Position numbers and translations under genes: made by a program. A DNA stretch of 64,000 bases from NCBI GenBank assembly GCA_002435865.1, contig DIWV01000002.1:150814-214813 (forward strand). The letters are read 5' to 3'. Shown one piece after another: positions 1 to 7,230 of this stretch (position 1 is the stretch's first letter; each line of letters opens with the position of its first letter). The notes under the pieces are model-generated. The model did not search any database and was not told the DNA's origin. It worked only from the letters and a program-made list of their open reading frames with translations. Origin of the DNA: Cloacimonetes bacterium UBA6097 (lineage in GTDB: Bacteria; Cloacimonadota; Cloacimonadia; Cloacimonadales; Cloacimonadaceae).

Positions 1-37
1 TTTCCTGTTATACTCCTGTTGCGGAATATAAAGAAAA

Positions 38-469
38 CTAATCTTCAACAGTTACACCCATGCTTCTCGCAGTGCCGGCGATCATACTCATCGCGGATTC
101 AAGGGAATGACAATTCATATCCTGCATCTTTTGCTCAGCAATCCGACGCAGTTGTTCCTGGTTAACTTTACCCACTTTAGTCTTGTTGGGAACACCGCTC
201 CCTTTGGCTAATCCGGCTTCTTTCTTGATTAGAATAGAAGCTGGAGGGGTCTTTATTTCAAATGTAAATGATTTATTCTTTGCAACATAAATAATTACAG
301 GATATACCATACCCGGTGCATCTGAAGTCTTTTCATTGAACTGACGACAGAATTCCGGTATGTTTACACCTGCCTGACCTAATGCAGGTCCAACCGGTGG
401 TGCCGGAGTAGCTTTTCCGGCGGGAAGCTGTAGTTTTATTATTGCTGCATAATCTTTAGGTTTTGCCAT
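38..469 (-). CDS. rplK: 50S ribosomal protein L11
   Basis: L11 binds the GTPase-associated region of 23S rRNA and forms the base of the L10/L12 stalk. The 143-residue product is full family length and shows the conserved N-terminal block with PVGPALGQAGVNI (about residues 25-37), the central FEIKTPPAS segment and the C-terminal GTARSMG motif. The start is fixed by a GAGGTG ribosome binding site six bases upstream of the ATG. It is the last gene visible in a minus-strand run tuf-rpmG-tRNA-secE-nusG-rplK; L1, L10 and L12 would normally follow just outside the window. Nothing is unusual about it. Confidence 0.98.
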   Translation of the reverse strand: MAKPKDYAAIIKLQLPAGKATPAPPVGPALGQAGVNIPEFCRQFNEKTSDAPGMVYPVIIYVAKNKSFTFEIKTPPASILIKKEAGLAKGSGVPNKTKVGKVNQEQLRRIAEQKMQDMNCHSLESAMSMIAGTARSMGVTVED

Positions 470-546
470 TAAAGCACCTCAATATTTTTGTCATTTCTGC
501 TGTTTATCCACACAATTTTAGCGTAGATATTTTTGCAGAAAACTGG

Positions 547-1071
547 TTATCGTTTTGTCATTTCTACTTGGTCAGCATTTAGTTCGACCGGTGTAATCCT
601 GCCAAACACTGTAACGTTAATGACCAGTTTTAAACCGTCATCACTGGATTTGACTATTACACCTTCGAAGTCAGTAAAAGGACCTGATACAACTTTTATC
701 ATATCGCCGGGAATAAAATCAAATGTTTTTGATATCTTATCCCTGTCGGCAATACCAAGCAAGCGTTTGACCTCTTCCTCACTCAGGGGAATAGGTACTT
801 TACCATGTCCAAGAAAATTGGTAACACCAGCTATATTACGAATATATGTAATTAATTCAGGAGTCAGATCTGCTTCCAGAATTATATAACTGGTAAAGAG
901 TTTCTTTTCTCGTTCTACTTTTTTGCCATCCCTGATTTGGAACGTTTTTTGTACCGGGACAAGTAATTGTCCTACCTGCTTTCCTAATTCAGTTTCTGCC
1001 AGACCCTTTTCAATTGCGGTCTTTACTCTGTTTTCATGAGCTGCAAAAGTATGAACGACATACCATTTCAT
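547..1071 (-). CDS. nusG: Transcription termination/antitermination factor NusG
   Basis: NusG bridges RNA polymerase to Rho or to the ribosome (S10) and modulates pausing. The 174-residue protein has the N-terminal NGN domain beginning KWYVVHTFAAHE (about residues 2-110) and a C-terminal KOW domain (about 120-174) with FIPGDMIKVVSGPF and the FEGVI strand. Length is normal for a two-domain bacterial NusG with no inserted domain. It lies 17 bp downstream of secE and upstream of rplK on the minus strand, the standard secE-nusG-rplK order, so it is probably co-transcribed with both. Confidence 0.97.
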   Translation of the reverse strand: MKWYVVHTFAAHENRVKTAIEKGLAETELGKQVGQLLVPVQKTFQIRDGKKVEREKKLFTSYIILEADLTPELITYIRNIAGVTNFLGHGKVPIPLSEEEVKRLLGIADRDKISKTFDFIPGDMIKVVSGPFTDFEGVIVKSSDDGLKLVINVTVFGRITPVELNADQVEMTKR

Positions 1072-1088
1072 CTAACTGACCTTTCTCA

Positions 1089-1277
1089 CTAAAAAATGCT
1101 GCGTACAGCTAAACCGAACATGAAATCTACAGCTGACAGGAATAAAGCGACTATCGTAGACATAATAATAACTACAATAGTACCCTCTTTTAAATCATCT
1201 TTGGTAGGCCATGTGACTGATTTCATTTCAGTATGCACATCACGGAAAAAGCGGATTGCGCCGTCTAATATCTTCAT
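1089..1277 (-). CDS. secE: Preprotein translocase subunit SecE
   Basis: SecE is the small clamp subunit of the SecYEG protein-conducting channel in the inner membrane. The 62-residue product is the short single-helix form: an amphipathic N-terminus with FFRDVHTEMKSVTWPTKDDL (conserved MKKVTWP-type motif, residues about 11-30) followed by one transmembrane segment (VVIIMSTIVALFLSAVDFMF, about 35-54). It sits between tRNA-Trp and nusG in the conserved minus-strand cluster, which supports the call despite the short length. Confidence 0.95.
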   Translation of the reverse strand: MKILDGAIRFFRDVHTEMKSVTWPTKDDLKEGTIVVIIMSTIVALFLSAVDFMFGLAVRSIF

Positions 1278-1314
1278 ATTGTTTTACCATTTACTGTCAA
1301 ATCCGAGTCTAAAA

Positions 1315-1390
1315 TGGCAGGACAGGCAGGAATCGAACCCGCAACCCTCGGTTTTGGAGACCGATGCTCTACCAATTGAGCTACTATCCT
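1315..1390 (-). tRNA. tRNA-Trp (CCA anticodon)
   Basis: The minus strand folds into a full cloverleaf: acceptor AGGATAG pairs with CTGTCCT, the anticodon loop is CTCCAAA with anticodon CCA, and the T arm has GGTTCGATTCC. The 3' CCA is genomically encoded (TGG on the plus strand at 1315-1317). It lies between rpmG and secE, the place where tRNA-Trp commonly sits in bacterial tuf-secE clusters, and is presumably processed from the same transcript. Confidence 0.97.
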
Positions 1391-1399
1391 ATGCCAAAT

Positions 1400-1549
1400 C
1401 TATCGGGTTTGTTTGTGTAAAGTATGTTTCCGGCAGAACGGGCAAAATTTCTTTATTTCCATTCTGTTCGGATGCTTGCGTTTGTTGCGTGTTGTCGAAT
1501 AATTACGATTTTTGCAATCTTCGCAAGCTAAGGTTATAATATCTCTCAT
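1400..1549 (-). CDS. rpmG: 50S ribosomal protein L33
   Basis: L33 is a small large-subunit protein near the E site. This 49-residue gene begins MRDIITLACEDCKNRNY and ends KKFCPFCRKHTLHKQTR. It is the zinc-ribbon (C+) form of L33, with two CxxC pairs (CEDC and CPFC). The 9-bp gap to tRNA-Trp and 34-bp gap to tuf give the usual tuf-rpmG-trnW-secE order. The gene is shorter than 60 codons, so it is easily missed by ORF length cut-offs; its family motif and position make the call firm. Confidence 0.95.
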   Translation of the reverse strand: MRDIITLACEDCKNRNYSTTRNKRKHPNRMEIKKFCPFCRKHTLHKQTR

Positions 1550-1583
1550 TTAAATTTCCTTACACCAGGTAAACCTGACGTTA

Positions 1584-2768
1584 TTATTCAGCAATACTTG
1601 CTACAACGCCGGAACCGATAGTACGTCCACCTTCGCGAATAGCGAAACGGAGACCCTGTTCCATAGCAATCGGAGTAATAAGTTCTGCACTGATTTGAAC
1701 GTTGTCACCGGGCATAACCATTTCCACGCCTTCAGGCAGGTGCAGGGTTCCGGTCACGTCTGTTGTACGGAAATAGAATTGAGGACGATAACCTGAGAAG
1801 AAAGGTTTGTGGCGTCCGCCTTCATCAGTGGTGAGGACATAAGTCTGACCAATAAATTTTGTATGAGGTTTGATTGACTTAGGTTTGGCAAGCACCATTC
1901 CACGTTCCACGTCATCCTTGGCAAATCCGCGCAGTAAAACACCAATATTGTCACCGGCCTGGGCTTCATCCATCAATTTACGGAACATTTCCACGCCTGT
2001 GCAGGTGGTTTCTACAGTCTCACGAATACCTACGCGTTCAACTTTATCCTGTATTTTGATAATTCCGCGCTCTACACGACCTGTAGCAACAGTTCCACGT
2101 CCGGGAATAGAGAAAACGTCTTCAACCGGCATCAGGAAAGGCTTGTCTGTAGCACGTTCGGGCATGGGAATATAGTTATCAAGAGCGTCAATCAATTCTA
2201 TCAGAGCTGCTTCGCCTTCAGGTTCGCCGTTCAATGCTTTGAGGGCAGAACCACGAATCACGGGGCAGGAATCTCCGGGAAAATCATACTTATCAAGAAG
2301 TTCTCTGACTTCCATTTCCACAAGGTCAAGAAGTTCAGGGTCATCAACTAAGTCACACTTGTTCATAAACACAACCATAGAAGGCACACCAACCTGGTGG
2401 GCAAGCAGGATGTGTTCGCGGGTCTGAGGCATTGGGCCGTCAGCAGCGGATACAACAAGTATTGCACCGTCCATCTGGGCAGCACCGGTAATCATGTTTT
2501 TGATATAGTCGGCATGACCGGGACAGTCAACGTGTGCAAAGTGTCTGTTTTCTGACTGGTATTCAACGTGTGCGGTTGCAATCGTGATACCACGGGCTTT
2601 TTCTTCGGGAGCGTTGTCAATACTGTCGAATGAGCGGAAAGTAGCTCCACCTTTTTTGCTCAGATACAAAGTAATCGCAGCAGTTAAAGTGGTCTTGCCA
2701 TGGTCAATATGACCAATAGTACCAACGTTAACATGGGGCTTATTACGCACGAATTTCTCTTTCGCCAT
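1584..2768 (-). CDS. tuf: Translation elongation factor Tu
   Basis: EF-Tu delivers aminoacyl-tRNA to the ribosome as a GTP complex. The 394-residue product has all G-domain motifs: GHIDHGKTT (P-loop, about 18-26), RGITI switch I, DCPGHADY switch II, NKCD for guanine recognition, and beta-barrel domains II and III ending in SGVVASIAE. Start ATG follows an AGGAGGAAC Shine-Dalgarno. It is preceded by four tRNA genes on the same strand, as in the thrU-tyrU-glyT-thrT-tufB unit of enterobacteria, and is followed by rpmG. No insertion or missing residue was seen. Confidence 0.98.
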   Translation of the reverse strand: MAKEKFVRNKPHVNVGTIGHIDHGKTTLTAAITLYLSKKGGATFRSFDSIDNAPEEKARGITIATAHVEYQSENRHFAHVDCPGHADYIKNMITGAAQMDGAILVVSAADGPMPQTREHILLAHQVGVPSMVVFMNKCDLVDDPELLDLVEMEVRELLDKYDFPGDSCPVIRGSALKALNGEPEGEAALIELIDALDNYIPMPERATDKPFLMPVEDVFSIPGRGTVATGRVERGIIKIQDKVERVGIRETVETTCTGVEMFRKLMDEAQAGDNIGVLLRGFAKDDVERGMVLAKPKSIKPHTKFIGQTYVLTTDEGGRHKPFFSGYRPQFYFRTTDVTGTLHLPEGVEMVMPGDNVQISAELITPIAMEQGLRFAIREGGRTIGSGVVASIAE

Positions 2769-2852
2769 TGTTCCTCCTGGATTCTTACATCCATTCTTTT
2801 GTTATTTTCTGTTAATTGTTAGCGGTAAACGAGGAGTTTACCCGGTTAGTGT

Positions 2853-2870
2853 TACCAAATCTATTTGGTA
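2853..2870. promoter_or_regulatory. Perfect 8-bp inverted repeat in the tuf leader
   Basis: TACCAAAT and ATTTGGTA are separated by two bases, between the tRNA-Thr(GGU) 3' end and the tuf ribosome binding site. With a 2-base spacer it is more like a DNA-binding palindrome or an RNA-processing element than a stable hairpin. It could help separate the tRNA precursors from tuf mRNA. Function is inferred only. Confidence 0.35.
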
Positions 2871-2913
2871 GTGGTCGTTCCCAAATTTATTCAGTAGAAA
2901 TAAATAAAATCTG

Positions 2914-2989
2914 TGGAGCTCACAATCGGACTTGAACCGATGACCTCCTCCTTACCAAGGAGGTGCTCTACCGGCTGAGCTATGTGAGC
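2914..2989 (-). tRNA. tRNA-Thr (GGU anticodon)
   Basis: Minus-strand cloverleaf: acceptor GCTCACA pairs with TGTGAGC, the anticodon loop TTGGTAA gives GGU, the T arm contains GGTTCAAGTCC, and CCA is encoded at the 3' end (TGG at 2914-2916). It is the tRNA nearest to tuf in the four-tRNA cluster. Confidence 0.97.
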
Positions 2990-3013
2990 TGCTGTTTTCA
3001 TGTAATATAAAAA

Positions 3014-3089
3014 TGGAGCGGGAAACGGGGCTCGAACCCGCTACCCTCAGCTTGGAAGGCTAATGCTCTACCAAATGAGCTATTCCCGC
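3014..3089 (-). tRNA. tRNA-Gly (UCC anticodon)
   Basis: Minus-strand cloverleaf: acceptor GCGGGAA pairs with TTTCCGC-type 3' strand, anticodon loop CTTCCAA gives UCC, T arm GGTTCGAGCCC, and CCA is encoded (TGG at 3014-3016). It lies 24 bp from tRNA-Thr and 15 bp from tRNA-Tyr. Confidence 0.97.
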
Positions 3090-3104
3090 ATGAAATAAAA
3101 TTTA

Positions 3105-3190
3105 TGGTGGAGAGGGGGGGATTCGAACCTCCGAAGTCGTCTGACGACAGATTTACAGTCTGTTCCCTTTGGCCGCTCGGGAACCTCTCC
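3105..3190 (-). tRNA. tRNA-Tyr (GUA anticodon)
   Basis: Minus-strand class II cloverleaf of 86 nt with a long variable arm (CGTCAGACGAC region), acceptor GGAGAGG/CCTCTCC, anticodon loop CTGTAAA giving GUA, T arm GGTTCGAATCC and encoded CCA (TGG at 3105-3107). The long variable arm is expected for bacterial tRNA-Tyr. Confidence 0.97.
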
Positions 3191-3196
3191 ACACTA

Positions 3197-3271
3197 TGGA
3201 GCCGATGAAGGGAGTCGAACCCCCAACCTATTGATTACAAATCAATTGCTCTACCATTGAGCTACATCGGC
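3197..3271 (-). tRNA. tRNA-Thr (UGU anticodon)
   Basis: Minus-strand cloverleaf: acceptor GCCGATG pairs with CATCGGC, anticodon loop TTTGTAA gives UGU, T arm GGTTCGACTCC, CCA encoded (TGG at 3197-3199). It is the first tRNA of the Thr-Tyr-Gly-Thr-tuf unit. With the GGU isoacceptor it reads most Thr codons. Confidence 0.97.
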
Positions 3272-3285
3272 AACACGTTTTGTCA

Positions 3286-3314
3286 CAATCCTTAGCACCT
3301 CGGTCTATTGTCAA
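3286..3314 (-). promoter_or_regulatory. Candidate promoter of the tRNA-tuf operon
   Basis: On the minus strand a perfect TTGACA lies at 3309-3314, about 40 bases upstream of the first tRNA-Thr. At 17-bp spacing the -10 position reads GGATTG, and a TAAGGAT stretch lies just before it. The -35 is convincing, the -10 is weak. It is the only sigma70-like -35 I found in the gap. Confidence 0.4.
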
Positions 3315-3666
3315 CCGAAAACTACACTCTATTATCGTTTAAATATCATTTTTCCAGTGTAAATGCCAAAAAAAACTACTCAAGATATATGTCAAATGTT
3401 TTTCTTTAATTGTGATTATTTGTTGAAAATCAGCGGTCTTTCCCTACCTTGTGTCATATTAGAAAAGGAAGAACACTCATTATTCCACAGAGATACTCCA
3501 TGTATCCTGTTATTTTATGTTTTCTGAATTATGCTCTGTTCGTTTCTTTCCACATTACAAGATATATACAGAGATTAACTAAACAGAGGCCTTCCCAACA
3601 AATTTCGATTGCATTGATAAAATCATGATGAAAATTCCAAAAATATATATTAAAACCATATACCAG
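3315..3666. other. Intergenic gap between tRNA operon and defence-like module
   Basis: About 350 bp of AT-rich DNA with no gene, hairpin or tandem repeat that I can support. It is the boundary between the conserved translation cluster and the probably acquired two-gene module. I found no direct repeat of a tRNA 3' end that would mark an attachment site. Confidence 0.6.
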
Positions 3667-4920
3667 TTATATTGCTTTAACATTTTCTATTGTTGTATCG
3701 AGATCTTCTATATGTCCTTGCAAAGTAAATCTTGTTCTGATACTCTCAAGAAATTCAACTGCTTTATTTTTGGGATAAGCATTAAATAATTCACTTCGGA
3801 CTCTTTCGTTATCTCTTATCATAGTTAATAATAACCGTAACTTGTCAGTATTTAAGGAGCTTATGAAATCTGCAAGGATATTATGACTTTCGGATCTCCC
3901 CCAATAATTTCCAAAGAATGTCGATAAAATCTCTTGATAAACTTCTTCAAAAACAACAGATGGAACTGAAGGTCCCAATTGGGACAATACCCTAGCTGCA
4001 CTATTTTCCGAAGCCCAGCCATAAGATGCATCCTTTGCATTGGCAAGTTTACTAGCTGCTTTTCTATATATATTGGCTCTTGAGCCATCAGGAATATATT
4101 TAATCGCATTTAGAGAAACAAGCATTTCTAACAACCTAGTTTTTGCGCCCTTATCAATACTATTATCTGCTGTTTCATCAACCGCAAAAGAATGGTATTT
4201 TAAACCAGCTGTTTTTCTTAGGTCTTCAATTGACAATTCCCATACAACAGGAAAAAGAACTTTTGAATTACTTAAACTTGGCTCAGTACCATTGCATAAT
4301 AATTCTAATAAAAATCCAAATAGTTTTCTTAAATCAGGGCTTTTTAAACTCTTTATTTGGTCAATATGGATCAAGATTTGTTCTTGAGCTAATGCAACAT
4401 TTTTAATAGGATCAAATAAAGAAAATACTGAATGTCCAGGTTCTGGTATGCTCGCTTCAAATAAGTTCTTTTGAAGTAAAAGTGCTATAGCTATAGAATC
4501 TTCAACATCTACTTTAACATCTGATTCATGTGCAGCTGAAACATGATTTCTCATCCAGTTTATCATTTCCAATGCTTTACTAGCTTTAGGGTTTAATAAT
4601 CCAAGATTTTTTGCTCCTTGAATAAGCATTAAATCATCTACATTTTCCCATCTTTCTGCGATTGTACTACCATCTTTATCATATTTTTTTCTTCCATTTT
4701 CTGTTTTAACAACAAACTCCCATAATTCTACACCAAAAGCTTCTACGCGTCTTTTCAAATTATGCATTGCGGCATTCCACAAAGCTAAAATTGAATAACT
4801 ATAAAATCCAGATTCGAATAACCGAGTAGCTTCATTTACGTAGCCGAATTCAATTGCATCAAAGTTTGTCATTTGCTTACATGCCGATGAGACTAGTATT
4901 TCAGGAAGATATATACTCAT
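3667..4920 (-). CDS. HEPN-like domain protein, putative defence component
   Basis: A 417-residue, helix-rich protein of no family I can name. The N-terminal 150 residues look like a HEPN domain: a helix SGFYSYSILALWNAAMHNL (37-55), then LGLLNPKASKALEMINWM and R-N-H-V-S-A-A-H at 124-131, which fits the Rx4-6H motif that forms the RNase site in many abortive-infection proteins. The remaining 260 residues are predicted helical with no recognised motif. There is no signal peptide or membrane segment. Start is supported by GGAGAAAAAATG. It lies 76 bp downstream of the EVE-nuclease gene on the same strand, so the two are probably one operon. Base composition looks AT-richer than neighbours by eye. 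HEPN assignment is inference; other helical folds are possible. Confidence 0.5.
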   Translation of the reverse strand: MSIYLPEILVSSACKQMTNFDAIEFGYVNEATRLFESGFYSYSILALWNAAMHNLKRRVEAFGVELWEFVVKTENGRKKYDKDGSTIAERWENVDDLMLIQGAKNLGLLNPKASKALEMINWMRNHVSAAHESDVKVDVEDSIAIALLLQKNLFEASIPEPGHSVFSLFDPIKNVALAQEQILIHIDQIKSLKSPDLRKLFGFLLELLCNGTEPSLSNSKVLFPVVWELSIEDLRKTAGLKYHSFAVDETADNSIDKGAKTRLLEMLVSLNAIKYIPDGSRANIYRKAASKLANAKDASYGWASENSAARVLSQLGPSVPSVVFEEVYQEILSTFFGNYWGRSESHNILADFISSLNTDKLRLLLTMIRDNERVRSELFNAYPKNKAVEFLESIRTRFTLQGHIEDLDTTIENVKAI

Positions 4921-4996
4921 TTTTTCTCCAATGAATCACTTTGTTTGAGGAAATAATTTTGTTCTAAGTCAATTGTAAACATCATATAGAAAATTC

Positions 4997-6016
4997 TCAA
5001 AATCCTTTAGGCACTAAATCCAATTTGTTAATAGATATATTGATATATTCAAGGTTTTCCCAAACTCGTAAGACTTCAATGTAATCCCAATACTTAAGCT
5101 TGTCTTTTAATCCCTGAACACCACTTGCGTGCTTTCTAATCTTTTCTATTTGTTTTGCATCTGATACTGCAACAATTCCTTGAACCGCATTATTATTTAA
5201 GGATTTGAGTAAATTCATGCAAAGACTATCTATGCTACCTTTGGTTTGAACTTCAAAAACATAGATAACCCTTCCCATGTTTCCAATTGTCTGTTCCCAA
5301 ATGGTGTCAACTTTTGAACCATCAGCAACCCTCTTTTCAATATCTGCTGTAAACCCAAGCCAATTGCCAATGTCTTTGATTTTATCTCTTACTTCATTGT
5401 GGAGTTTTTTATCAGATATATTTTTAATATTAATTTCTTTACCTGATACTTCAAATTCATTTTTTCTACTTGGTTCTTTAATTTTCTTTCTTTCTTTTAC
5501 TTTTTTGGTTTTTTCTCTAACAATCTTAGCTTTTTCGATGAGTTTTGGGTCAAATTCATATACTTTCTTAGCTATATTCTGTTCAAACAGAACTCTTTCC
5601 AGATACTTACCATCTGCATCACTTAATTTATTTAGGCTTCCCCTAACCATCATCGTCCATTTCTGGCTTGTTTTTGGCAGATTTTTTGTAAAGGAAAGAT
5701 TCTTCCAGATAATATCTTCTTTTATTGGTAGACTGTTTTTAAAATTAAGCCAAACAAGTTCTTTGACTTTAAACCTTATGCAAAAAGGATCTTCTTTGGT
5801 CATAAATATTGGAGTTGAATCTTCAAAATAGTTCGATTTAACTTCTAAAATCCCAAACCATCTTGAGAGTCTTGTAACATAACATATTAATTTATCACCA
5901 GGCTTCATCTTCGCAGCAATGTTCTCTTGTCTTTTTCTAAAGCCAGAAATAAATTTATCTGAATCCTTGAATGCCTGATATGTTTCAGGAGAGAATAAAT
6001 CAATATAATAAGCCAT
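4997..6016 (-). CDS. EVE domain fused to putative PD-(D/E)XK nuclease
   Basis: A 339-residue protein with three parts. Residues 1-145 resemble an EVE/YTH-type PUA-fold domain (YIDLFSPETYQAF, MKPGDKLICYVTRLSRWFGILEV), a family that reads modified bases and is frequent in restriction and other defence proteins. Residues 160-200 are a Lys/Glu-rich linker. Residues 205-300 look like a restriction-type nuclease: E227, VDTIW (D237) and FEVQTKGS (E255-V-Q257) give an E...D...ExQ variant of the PD-(D/E)XK core. The start has AAGGAATCAAAG before ATG. It precedes the HEPN-like gene and likely forms a two-gene unit with it. By analogy it may be a modification-dependent (type IV-like) nuclease; this is inferred, not shown. 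Confidence 0.55.
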   Translation of the reverse strand: MAYYIDLFSPETYQAFKDSDKFISGFRKRQENIAAKMKPGDKLICYVTRLSRWFGILEVKSNYFEDSTPIFMTKEDPFCIRFKVKELVWLNFKNSLPIKEDIIWKNLSFTKNLPKTSQKWTMMVRGSLNKLSDADGKYLERVLFEQNIAKKVYEFDPKLIEKAKIVREKTKKVKERKKIKEPSRKNEFEVSGKEINIKNISDKKLHNEVRDKIKDIGNWLGFTADIEKRVADGSKVDTIWEQTIGNMGRVIYVFEVQTKGSIDSLCMNLLKSLNNNAVQGIVAVSDAKQIEKIRKHASGVQGLKDKLKYWDYIEVLRVWENLEYINISINKLDLVPKGF

Positions 6017-6183
6017 CTTTGATTCCTTATTGTTTTTTTTAAAAGGAAATAGAAAGTCATATTTGTCAAGAAATATTCATCAAGATTATACTTTAAGCTC
6101 AAGCATATGTTCTACTTCCATATTTCTTTCAATCGGATTTCTAGTACTTAGCTATCTTTGCACATCAGTCAAATCATAATAGA

Positions 6184-6204
6184 ATTACGGAGTAAGTCCG
6201 TAAT
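6184..6204. repeat. 8-bp inverted repeat
   Basis: ATTACGGA and TCCGTAAT flank a 5-base loop, about 170 bp upstream of the EVE-nuclease gene start. It is followed by GGTAGC, as in other hairpin units of this window (compare 6781), so it is more likely a member of the dispersed hairpin family than an operator. Confidence 0.6.
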
Positions 6205-6373
6205 GGTAGCGTATTGCTCTTAATTAAAAATGGTACAACCCCTGGCATAGATTTTTAAAGTAATGTACTGCTTCAATTAATTTGCGGATAAAGCATATGT
6301 TTTCAATTCCTGCTATATCCAATAACCATGCTTATTCCCATGTTTCTTTCTTCTTTATATCTTAATTACAACC

Positions 6374-6461
6374 CGGGTAGTTCCCGGGTAGTTCCCGGGT
6401 GATTCGCGGGTGAAACCCGGGAAGTACCTGATATAATCCCGGTATAATCTTGGGATGAATT
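6374..6461. repeat. 11-bp tandem array A (GC-rich unit)
   Basis: Eight consecutive 11-bp units: CGGGTAGTTCC twice, then CGGGTGATTCG, CGGGTGAAACC, CGGGAAGTACC, TGATATAATCC, CGGTATAATCT and TGGGATGAATT. The central part folds on itself: 6387-6400 and 6415-6428 are complementary at 13 of 14 positions. The register stays at 11 bp over 88 bp although the sequence drifts, so the period and not the exact sequence seems conserved. It is in a gene-free region between divergent genes. Confidence 0.75.
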
Positions 6462-6554
6462 AAAGAGTGAAAAGATACGACAAATGGACTGCGTTCATTT
6501 GAATTAAAAATTTAGATTAAGAATTAAAAGAGATATTTAATCACAGAAAACAGC

Positions 6555-6646
6555 GTGGATCCCTGTCCCGTTCTTCAACGGGAGGGACCCTCGAACCGCA
6601 GGAATGACGGGAAAGGAAATGGATCCCCGCCTTCGCGAGGATGACG
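6555..6646. repeat. Dispersed GGATCC...ATGACG repeats, two units
   Basis: Two adjacent units of a common bacterial dispersed repeat: GGATCCCTGTCCCGTTC... to GGAATGACGG (6558-6610) and GGATCCCCGCC with GAGGATGACG (6621-6646). Related units occur at 7094, 7273, 8531, 12180 and 12255. They read as short peptides such as HPREGGDP in one frame but are not genes. Confidence 0.7.
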
Positions 6647-6763
6647 TAAGGGATGGCAAGCTCCTGTTTGCCATTTGCCAAGCTGGAGCTTGGCAACCCT
6701 AAAAAACTGGATGATGCTTTCGCATGAGAGAAGTTTCTGCCTTCGCTGGTATGACATCAAAGA

Positions 6764-6809
6764 ATCCCGTAGGGATGCTATATGGTAGCCCAGGATTTTG
6801 AATCCTGGG
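6764..6809. repeat. Pair of short hairpins
   Basis: ATCCC-GTA-GGGAT (6764-6776) and CCCAGGATT-TTG-AATCCTGGG (6789-6809). The same two-hairpin style recurs at 6922-6975 and 54323-54511, where stems differ in sequence but keep the form. No T-tract follows, so these are not terminators. Confidence 0.65.
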
Positions 6810-6841
6810 TATGGATGAATAATATTTTTTTTTTGTAACTC

Positions 6842-6887
6842 CCCCCATCTCAGTCATGCGACAAAGGTCGCATGACTGAGATGGGGG
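6842..6887. repeat. Perfect 21-bp inverted repeat
   Basis: Left arm 6842-6862 and right arm 6867-6887 are exactly complementary over 21 bp around a 4-base loop (AAAG). The arms start CCCCCATCTCAG and end CTGAGATGGGGG. A run of 12 T lies upstream and seven T follow at 6894. No gene ends here, so a terminator role is doubtful. I saw no second copy in the window. Confidence 0.8.
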
Positions 6888-6921
6888 AAGTGCTTTTTTT
6901 GTATTTTGTGTTCATATCTTT

Positions 6922-6975
6922 CCCAGGGTTCGAAACCCTGGGCTAATAAATGTCACCCTTACGGGTTGTTTGGCA
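6922..6975. repeat. Second hairpin pair of the repeat field
   Basis: CCCAGGGTT-CGA-AACCCTGGG (6922-6942) followed by ACCC-TTA-CGGGT (about 6954-6965). It mirrors in inverse order the pair at 6764-6809, and the two pairs bracket the 21-bp hairpin. Confidence 0.6.
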
Positions 6976-7023
6976 CATAGCTGCTTTGCACCCTTGCGAC
7001 TTTGCGTTTAAAAATAACTTAGT

Positions 7024-7079
7024 TATGCCATTTGCAAAAAGGCGCTACTCTCTTTTCCCTCTGAGTCTCTGTGGTGAAA
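7024..7079 (+). repeat. 55-bp dispersed element, copy 1
   Basis: Runs from TATGCC through AAAAAGGCGCTACTCTC to GAGTCTCTGTGGTGAAA. A closely similar copy lies at 7172-7226 and an inverted copy at 45795-45850. The CTCTGTGGTGAAA end also occurs alone at about 12321-12343. Confidence 0.75.
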
Positions 7080-7093
7080 GGAAATATGGAACT

Positions 7094-7119
7094 GGATCCC
7101 CGCCTTCACGAGGATGACG
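7094..7119. repeat. GGATCC...GATGACG dispersed repeat
   Basis: One unit beginning GGATCCCCGCCTTCACG and ending GAGGATGACG, nearly the same as 6621-6646. It separates the two direct copies of the 55-bp element. Confidence 0.65.
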
Positions 7120-7171
7120 AATAGGGAATAACTTTGCGGCTTTGCATCTTTGTGCCTTTGCGTTTTGGATT

Positions 7172-7226
7172 TATGCCTTTTGGAAAAAGGTGCTACTCTC
7201 TTTCTCCTCTGAGTCTCTGTGGTGAA
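7172..7226 (+). repeat. 55-bp dispersed element, copy 2
   Basis: Direct copy of 7024-7079 with a few substitutions (TGGAAAAAGGTGC for TGCAAAAAGGCGC). Preceded by TTTGCGGC/TTTGTGCCTTTGCG text that recurs at about 6984-7012 and, inverted, at 44643-44679. Confidence 0.75.
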
Positions 7227-7230
7227 AAAA

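Noticed and set aside
2998..3192. 64-residue open frame on the minus strand
   Set aside because: It lies entirely over tRNA-Gly and tRNA-Tyr and has no ribosome binding site.
3197..6016. tRNA-Thr as an integration site for the HEPN/EVE module
   Set aside because: The module lies on the 5' side of the tRNA, there is no integrase, and I found no direct repeat of the tRNA 3' end at the far side.
6842..6900. Strong rho-independent terminator
   Set aside because: The stem fits, but no gene on either strand ends within 800 bp upstream, so I kept it as a hairpin repeat only.
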